In this document: piece by piece, positions 54,721 to 59,537 of the stretch | Position numbering within the stretch: the stretch's first letter is position 1 | How the letters are laid out: each line of letters begins with the position of its first letter | Assembly (NCBI GenBank): GCA_002336815.1 | Contig: DDEU01000015.1 | Coordinates: forward strand, 1-59,537 | Direction: 5' to 3' | DNA: 59,537 nt | Source: Chitinophagaceae bacterium UBA1946 | GTDB lineage: Bacteria > Bacteroidota > Bacteroidia > Chitinophagales > Chitinophagaceae | Position numbers and translations under genes: made by a program | Notes under the pieces: model-generated | Told to the model about the DNA's origin: nothing | The model's database searches: none | The model's input: the letters and a program-made list of their open reading frames with translations, nothing else

Positions 54721-55863
54721 CTACTTCCCTTCAGCTACTGCAACAATTGCTTCCGCCATTTTTGTCCAGCTATATTTTTTTTTCTCTTCTATTAAATAAG
54801 GGAGGAATGAATCTGTGCCCCGTTCAAAATATTCAACGATCTTTTGAGCGATCGAGGGCGCATCCGGCTCAGCGATCAAACCAACTTTTCCTTCCGGCAC
54901 TAAGGATGGCAAACCGCCTACATTGGTAACAATCATCGGTATCTCAAAATGATAAGCCAATGGTGTAACACCGCTTTGGGTGGCATTGCGGTAAGGCTGC
55001 ACTACCACATCGGCAGCACACAAATAATATTTCACTTCACTGTCCGGGATAAAATCAGTTCTTAGAACCAGGCTGTCCTGGATGCCCAACTGTGCTATTT
55101 GTTCATCGTATTGTTTACGGTCTTCATAAAACTCACCGGCTACCAGCAGTTTATAGGGTTGTTCCTTCAGCAGTTTCATAGCATCCAGCAAAATATCCAG
55201 CCCTTTGTATTTCCTGATAAAGCCAAAGAAGAGTAGTATTTTTTCATCTTTCCCAATACCCAGTTTTTCTCTTGCTTCATTCCTGCTCACCTTTTCGCCA
55301 AAATTATCGTACAACGGATGCGGTACAAATTTCGCAGGTTTGCCGGCGGCAAATTGCGGCAGGTCGCTCAGCACTTTTTCACTCATGGTGATAAAGGCAT
55401 CAACGGGTTGTACAAAATACCTGGTGAAGGGTATATCCCCGGGGCGTTTTTCATGCGGTATGATGTTATCCGCAATGCAAACCACTTTTGTATGCCGGTT
55501 TTTTTTTACCCGGCGCAGAATGGTACCCAGGCAAGGCCCCATAAACGGTAACCAGTAACGAACAATGACCAGGTCAGGTTTTTTCTTTTTCAATTCATTG
55601 CCCACGCTCCACCAGTTGAGTGGATTCACGGAATTGATGCAAACCTTAATGGTAAGATCAGCAGGCGCTGGTTCTGTAGAGTATTGCGTGGTACCCGGGA
55701 AGAGAAAGCCGGGATATTGCAAAGAGAAAGTGTAAATACTGGTATCCCATCCCTGCAGCATGAATTCTTTCGCCAGCCTTTCATCATAAGACGCCAGGCC
55801 TCCCCGAAGCGGATGGGCAGGGCCAATGATAACAACAGATTTTGGATGAAACACAGATGACAC
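54721..55863 (-). CDS. glycosyltransferase family 4-type
   Basis: 380 residues with the GT-B fold. The N-terminal Rossmann start is VVIIGPAHPLRGGLASYDERL, and the C-terminal domain has KILLFFGFIRKYKGLDILLDA, followed by ADVVVQPYRNATQSGVTPLAY and MIVTNVGGLPSLVPEGKVGL, the donor-binding 'E/S..G...LEA...G.PV' pattern in its GT4 form. A nucleotide-sugar-dependent retaining transfer is expected, on a cell-envelope glycan; acceptor unknown. It is part of the minus-strand glycan cluster with the sugar kinase and the GT2 gene. Confidence 0.88.
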   Translation of the reverse strand: MSSVFHPKSVVIIGPAHPLRGGLASYDERLAKEFMLQGWDTSIYTFSLQYPGFLFPGTTQYSTEPAPADLTIKVCINSVNPLNWWSVGNELKKKKPDLVIVRYWLPFMGPCLGTILRRVKKNRHTKVVCIADNIIPHEKRPGDIPFTRYFVQPVDAFITMSEKVLSDLPQFAAGKPAKFVPHPLYDNFGEKVSRNEAREKLGIGKDEKILLFFGFIRKYKGLDILLDAMKLLKEQPYKLLVAGEFYEDRKQYDEQIAQLGIQDSLVLRTDFIPDSEVKYYLCAADVVVQPYRNATQSGVTPLAYHFEIPMIVTNVGGLPSLVPEGKVGLIAEPDAPSIAQKIVEYFERGTDSFLPYLIEEKKKYSWTKMAEAIVAVAEGK

Positions 55864-55964
55864 GGTTTGAATATTATTATAGATACTCTGATTAAACTGA
55901 TCGAAACAGATTAAACGGATTTTTGAAACCGTATCAATGATTTGTCAGTTAATCTTCACATTCT

Positions 55965-56344
55965 TTATTTATAATCATTAGAAAATATTACTCTTTTAAA
56001 TGCAGGCTTTTCACCGAAGTGAAGAATCAAACAACTTCAAAGTTTGTTGCTTTCAGATAATTGAACACCTGTATTTGAAACTCTTTTTTTATTTCTCCTG
56101 CACCTGCTTTTACTTCTACAACAATCTTACTTTCCACTAATAGATCTGCAAAATAACTACCTACTTCTTTATCTTCATAAAACACTTTTATTCCAGCCTG
56201 CTGAACAGCGATTAGTCCAACAGCGGATAATTCAATCATCATCGCATTTTCGTAAACCTTTTCGAGAAACCCATATCCAAGGCCATTATAAACCTTGTAA
56301 TAACAACCAATGATTTTATCTGTAATATCAGCATGAAGTATCAT
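55965..56344 (-). pseudogene. frameshifted GxxExxY-family gene
   Basis: The frame starts at ATG 56344 (MILHADITDKIIGCYYKVYN; an upstream ATG at 56374 is also in frame) and shows the family signature GLGYGFLEKVYENAM and a nuclease-like core (VESKIVVEVKAGAG ... QIQVFNYLKATNFEVV), then stops at 56027. The next frame continues directly with LILHFGEKPAFKRVIF and SNDYK to a stop at 55965, the missing conserved C-terminus of the family. One base is absent at about 56030-56032 (EVG would be restored). GxxExxY proteins resemble PD-(D/E)XK nucleases in sequence but their function is not known. Sequencing error is possible. It sits between GT4 and GT2. Confidence 0.8.
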
Positions 56345-56401
56345 GGGAAATGATTTTAAGAAAATCCGTTCCATCCGTAACGATCCGCCTAATCTGTGTT
56401 C

Positions 56402-57349
56402 CTATCCTTCTAACCCGATCTTCTTCTCAATCAAATAAAAATTTCTGTCTGCAGAATTGCGGGCGATCATCTCACCCAAAAAGCCGGCTAAAAAAAGTTG
56501 TGTACCCACTACAATTGAGATCAGGCCTACATAAAACAATGGCCTGTCCGTCATATTAAACACTGAAAAGAAAAACTTCTGTACAAACAAATAGATCCAC
56601 ATCACAAAACCTACAAAAAAAACAATGCTCCCCCAAAGGCCAAACAGGTGCATAGGCTTTTTGCCAAATTTACCCATGAACATGATGGAGAACAGGTCGA
56701 GAAAACCATTTACAAAACGGTTCCAGCCAAATTTCGTTACGCCATATTTCCTGGCCCGGTGTTCCACTACCTTTTCACCGATCTTTCTAAAGCCGGCCCA
56801 TTTGGCCAGCAGCGGTATGTAACGGTGCATTTCACCATACACTTCAATGCTTTTTACCAGCTTGTTTTTATAAGCCTTCAAACCGCAGTTAAAATCGTGC
56901 AGTTTGATACCGCTTGCTTTGCTGGCGGTAGCGTTGAATAATTTAGAAGGCAGATTTTTCGTGAGCGCATTGTCGTACCGCTTTTTCTTCCAGCCACTCA
57001 CCATATCAAACCCATCCTCTACGATCATCTTCCTTAACCCCGGTATTTCATCCGGGCTATCCTGCATATCTGCATCCATGGTGATCACCACATCTCCCTG
57101 GGCCGCTTTAAAGCCTTCATTCAATGCAGCGCTTTTACCATAGTTGCGCTGGAATTTGATTCCACGGATGCTGGCATTTTTCTGCGATAGTTCTTCTATC
57201 ACTTCCCAGGAACGGTCGTTGCTGCCATCATCAACCATGATCACTTCATAACTGTAATGGTTAGCCGCCATTACACGTTCTATCCATGCAGCCAGTTCGG
57301 GCAGCGATTCATCTTCATTAAACAGCGGAATTACAATTGATATGTCCAT
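56402..57349 (-). CDS. GT2-family polyprenol-phosphate-type glycosyltransferase
   Basis: 315 residues. A GT-A domain (MDISIVIPLFNEDESLPELA; VDDGSNDRSW; DADMQDSPDEIPGL containing the DxD) followed by two C-terminal membrane helices (SIVFFVGFVMWIYLFVQKF; GLISIVVGTQLFLAGFLGEM). This is the GtrB/DPM1-like layout of enzymes that transfer a sugar from a nucleotide donor to polyprenyl phosphate on the inner membrane. It lies 177 bases from the DUF4199 gene on the same strand. The sugar is unknown, but the gene fits the envelope-glycan cluster. Confidence 0.92.
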   Translation of the reverse strand: MDISIVIPLFNEDESLPELAAWIERVMAANHYSYEVIMVDDGSNDRSWEVIEELSQKNASIRGIKFQRNYGKSAALNEGFKAAQGDVVITMDADMQDSPDEIPGLRKMIVEDGFDMVSGWKKKRYDNALTKNLPSKLFNATASKASGIKLHDFNCGLKAYKNKLVKSIEVYGEMHRYIPLLAKWAGFRKIGEKVVEHRARKYGVTKFGWNRFVNGFLDLFSIMFMGKFGKKPMHLFGLWGSIVFFVGFVMWIYLFVQKFFFSVFNMTDRPLFYVGLISIVVGTQLFLAGFLGEMIARNSADRNFYLIEKKIGLEG

Positions 57350-57443
57350 ACATCCCTGTCCCGCAAATGGGAACTGATTGAATTTTGTTATTAAATATTG
57401 TTACCAGGTTTAAATGTTTTTGCAGCTTCATTGGCTCAGTTTA

Positions 57444-57473
57444 TCCCGAACCGATGTCTATCGGAATTCGGGA
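57444..57473. repeat. hairpin with CCGATGTCTATCGG palindromic core
   Basis: TCCCGAA (57444-57450) pairs with TTCGGGA (57467-57473), and CCGAT (57451-57455) with ATCGG (57460-57464), with a two-base bulge. The core is a variant of the palindrome at 14009-14026. It may be a dispersed repeat or terminator-like structure between the GT2 and DUF4199 genes. Confidence 0.5.
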
Positions 57474-57526
57474 CACTCTTGTACAGCATATCTTTATGCA
57501 GCCGTTAAATGCAGCAACTGCATTAA

Positions 57527-58021
57527 TTATGCTGTTTTTTTCTGGCTTAAAAAACCAGCTCCCACCACCGATATCAATGCCCCGATGACCAGGTACATGA
57601 TCAAAGCGCCCATTACCATCGTTAATACAAAATAGGATCTTATCTGGGTGGCATTATTCTGTATCTCGGCCTGGGTTCTGTTACCCTCCGCTGCCAGCGC
57701 TTTGTTATTTTCTTCAATGAATCCATCGATCATGTGCGGATTCGATTTCACAAAAATAAAAGTGTACAGCACCATCAGCAATACCACCACAATAAATGCC
57801 CTGAACCCCTCTGAAAAATAATCCCTGAATTTCTTTTCATCCGTTTTACGCTGGTGAAACTGGAGCAAACTCCATACAATTCCGGCAGTATAAATCATGT
57901 ATACGACCAATTGAAACCTGCTCTGTGCCGGCACATGAAATACATAAAAAGCAAGCGTGGAAGCCAGTATCATTACCGCCCCTGTTATCAGCCCGATCAA
58001 TGGTGGTTTAACTGTTCTCAT
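57527..58021 (-). CDS. DUF4199 membrane protein
   Basis: 164 residues with four predicted helices (PLIGLITGAVMILASTLAFY; LVVYMIYTAGIVWSLLQF; GFRAFIVVVLLMVLYTFIFV; FVLTMVMGALIMYLVIGALI), the DUF4199 pattern including KFRDYFSEGFRAF. Function unknown; it is common next to dihydroorotase-like and GT2 genes in Bacteroidota. The start codon overlaps the stop of the dihydroorotase homologue by 4 bases (ATGA), implying coupled translation. Confidence 0.88.
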   Translation of the reverse strand: MRTVKPPLIGLITGAVMILASTLAFYVFHVPAQSRFQLVVYMIYTAGIVWSLLQFHQRKTDEKKFRDYFSEGFRAFIVVVLLMVLYTFIFVKSNPHMIDGFIEENNKALAAEGNRTQAEIQNNATQIRSYFVLTMVMGALIMYLVIGALISVVGAGFLSQKKTA

Positions 58022-59286
58022 TTGTTCAATACTGCCTGGTTCTTGTTAACAATACCTACGACTTTTCCTGTTAGTTTTTTACCCACAAAAGCGGAGTTCC
58101 TGGATTTAGAGGCGATCATCGACTCTTCAAAAATATAGTCGGCCGTTGGATCAAACAACGTAAGACAGGCGACGGCGCCTTCTTTTATTTCCGGAACTGC
58201 GAGGCCAAATATGTTTCTTGGCGACACCGTCAATTTTTCTATCAATGCATGGAGGGTCCATTCGCTACCCAGCAGTGTGCCCAGCACACCGAATAGACTT
58301 TCCAAACCGATCATGCCATTTTTGGCATATTCAAATTCACATACTTTATTATCATAGTTCTGGGGAATATGATGAGAAGCAACGCAATCAATGCTGCCAT
58401 CCAGCAATCCTTTTATTAAAGCAGTACGGTGCTGCTGGTCTCTTAACGGCGGATTTACTTTGAGATTGGTATCATAGGTCCGCAGGTCCTCATCGGTAAA
58501 AAACAAATGATAAGGTGTAACAGAACAGGTGATGTTGATACCGCTTTCTTTAGCTCTTTTGATATACTCCAGGCTTTTTGCGGTGCTGATACCTGTAAAA
58601 TGCAGGCGGCTGTCTGCATAACGGGCCAGCTTGATATCTCTCGCCACTACCAGCTCTTCTGCCATGGAAGGTTTTCCTGGCAATCCGAGTTGAGTGGAAA
58701 CAATGCCTTCGTTCATCAAACCGTTGGGGGCGATACTTTTATCGTCCGGTACCTGTACAATCGTGCCGTTAAATGTTTTTACGTATTGCAGCGCTTTGAT
58801 CATGAGGCCGCTGTTTTGAATGGCGTTGGTACCATCGCTGAAAGCGAGTGCCCCGGCCTGACGCATATCATACATTTCAGCCAGTTCATTACCATCCGTA
58901 TTTTTTGTAACTGCCCCGATGGGGTGGATGGTTACCGGGAGCGCCCGGGATCTTTGAACGATGTATTCTACCTGGGGTTTGTTGTGCAGGGCTGGATTGG
59001 TATTGGGCAGCGCCATCACATCGGTAAAACCTCCGGCAGCAGCAGCTTTAGCACCTGTTTCCAGCGTTTCCCGGTACTCGTAGCCCGGGTCGCAAAAATG
59101 AGAGAAACTGTCCATCCAGCCGATGCTTACATGCAGATTGGGTTGCGTGATCACTTCGGCTCCGGCGGCGTCAATATTGTCTGCAATGGTTTTGATCAGG
59201 CCATTGTCTATCAGAATATCTTTTACGGTTCCATTAAAAGGAGAAGCGGGGCAAACGATGGTGGCTTGTTTAATTAAAACCTTCAT
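58018..59286 (-). CDS. dihydroorotase-like protein with catalytic residues lost
   Basis: 422 residues, amidohydrolase fold of class I dihydroorotase (pyrC type). The surrounding scaffold is kept: GAKAAAAGGFTDVMALPNTNP, MNEGIVSTQLGLPG, and TPYHLFFTDEDLRTYDTN. The metal and catalytic residues are not. The DxHxH region reads MDSFSHFCDPG (first His is Phe61, the substrate-binding Arg is Cys65), the HCED region reads QVPDDK, LHFCHVST reads LHFTGIST, and TDHAPH reads SHHIPQ. It is probably a non-catalytic homologue, like the pseudo-dihydroorotases that support aspartate transcarbamoylase in other bacteria. It heads an operon with DUF4199. Confidence 0.85.
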   Translation of the reverse strand: MKVLIKQATIVCPASPFNGTVKDILIDNGLIKTIADNIDAAGAEVITQPNLHVSIGWMDSFSHFCDPGYEYRETLETGAKAAAAGGFTDVMALPNTNPALHNKPQVEYIVQRSRALPVTIHPIGAVTKNTDGNELAEMYDMRQAGALAFSDGTNAIQNSGLMIKALQYVKTFNGTIVQVPDDKSIAPNGLMNEGIVSTQLGLPGKPSMAEELVVARDIKLARYADSRLHFTGISTAKSLEYIKRAKESGINITCSVTPYHLFFTDEDLRTYDTNLKVNPPLRDQQHRTALIKGLLDGSIDCVASHHIPQNYDNKVCEFEYAKNGMIGLESLFGVLGTLLGSEWTLHALIEKLTVSPRNIFGLAVPEIKEGAVACLTLFDPTADYIFEESMIASKSRNSAFVGKKLTGKVVGIVNKNQAVLNK

Positions 59287-59516
59287 GCATAAAAAAGTTG
59301 CGCTAAGTTAGGATAACTTGTTGTTTTTGGAATTGAAAATTTCGCAGTATCCTGCCCAATCACCCGACCCACCCCGGCAGCGGATGATTTCGGTAGCGGG
59401 CGAAGCCCGGAACCTGGGCTGGTTATTCATAAATAAAGGGCCCGTTACTTTTTCGGTTTAAAAATTCCAATTATTTTTACACTGTCTTATTCTCCGCTGG
59501 TGAAATACCAGCTTTT

Positions 59517-59537
59517 CGGGATGTAGCGCAGCCCGGT
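59517..59537 (+). tRNA. tRNA-Pro, 5' end only (cut by window edge)
   Basis: CGGGATGTAGCGCAGCCCGG is the acceptor-stem 5' strand, T8-A/G9, and D-arm of a tRNA; the CGGG...GTAGCGCAGCC start is characteristic of tRNA-Pro. The anticodon lies outside the window, so the isotype is inferred. Confidence 0.75.

Noticed and set aside
52622..57349. Reading the glycan genes as a complete lipopolysaccharide heptose pathway
   Set aside because: Only one sugar kinase and two glycosyltransferases are present; isomerase, phosphatase and nucleotidyltransferase partners are missing here, so only a general envelope-glycan role is supported.

Overview
The window looks like a chromosomal segment of a member of the Bacteroidota, most likely Chitinophagaceae or a near relative. 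The support is: at least five large secreted proteins ending in type IX secretion (T9SS) C-terminal sorting domains; Bacteroidota-type -7 boxes (TAnnTTTG) close to several start codons; little Shine-Dalgarno signal; and typical families (DUF4386, DUF4199, YqgE/AlgH, GreA-like protein, LVIVD lipoprotein, GxxExxY, MlaE-F-D without MlaC). No genus can be named from this sequence alone. There is no intact mobile element, phage, CRISPR array or rRNA. The last 21 bases are the 5' end of a tRNA, probably tRNA-Pro.

Layout. 1-7.7 kb: the end of a radical SAM gene, a small membrane protein, a T9SS tail-fibre-like protein with an S74 chaperone domain, a rhodanese lipoprotein, a Tat-exported Gfo/Idh/MocA oxidoreductase, a GreA-like protein, and an overlapping GNAT/thioredoxin pair. 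7.7-16.3 kb: a barrel-less TonB-plug protein, a secreted esterase, a retropepsin-like protein fused to four glycogen-binding-like modules, a small helical protein, and a stand-alone EF-G-like GTPase. 16.4-31.9 kb: secreted and surface proteins (LamG/GEVED, YadA-head-like, a 1745-residue SBBP/PKD protein) mixed with a Crp-type regulator, an M24 peptidase homologue, an MBL-fold hydrolase, DUF4386, YqgE and a PaaK/CapK-like adenylating enzyme. 31.9-42.9 kb: a 2027-residue repeat protein, a plant-type polyphenol oxidase with a separately encoded copy of its C-terminal domain, an LVIVD lipoprotein and a broken SYLF gene. 43.3-49.3 kb: an MlaE-MlaF-MlaD lipid transport operon and a 7-PAS histidine-kinase-like protein that lacks its phospho-acceptor His. 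49.3-59.5 kb: another T9SS protein, a PepSY-like peptide, then minus-strand envelope-glycan genes (GHMP sugar kinase, GT4, a frameshifted GxxExxY gene, GT2), DUF4199 and a dihydroorotase homologue without its metal ligands.

How the genes fit together. Most are envelope or surface genes: T9SS cargo, lipoproteins, lipid transport and glycan assembly. Clear co-transcription is seen for GNAT-thioredoxin, tyrosinase-KFDV lipoprotein, MlaE-F-D and dihydroorotase homologue-DUF4199. The most unusual items are the polyphenol oxidase with its detached C-terminal-domain lipoprotein, the alternating-cysteine repeats of the 2027-residue protein, the retropepsin/glycogen-binding fusion with a non-standard start, and two enzyme homologues (kinase, dihydroorotase) that lack catalytic residues.
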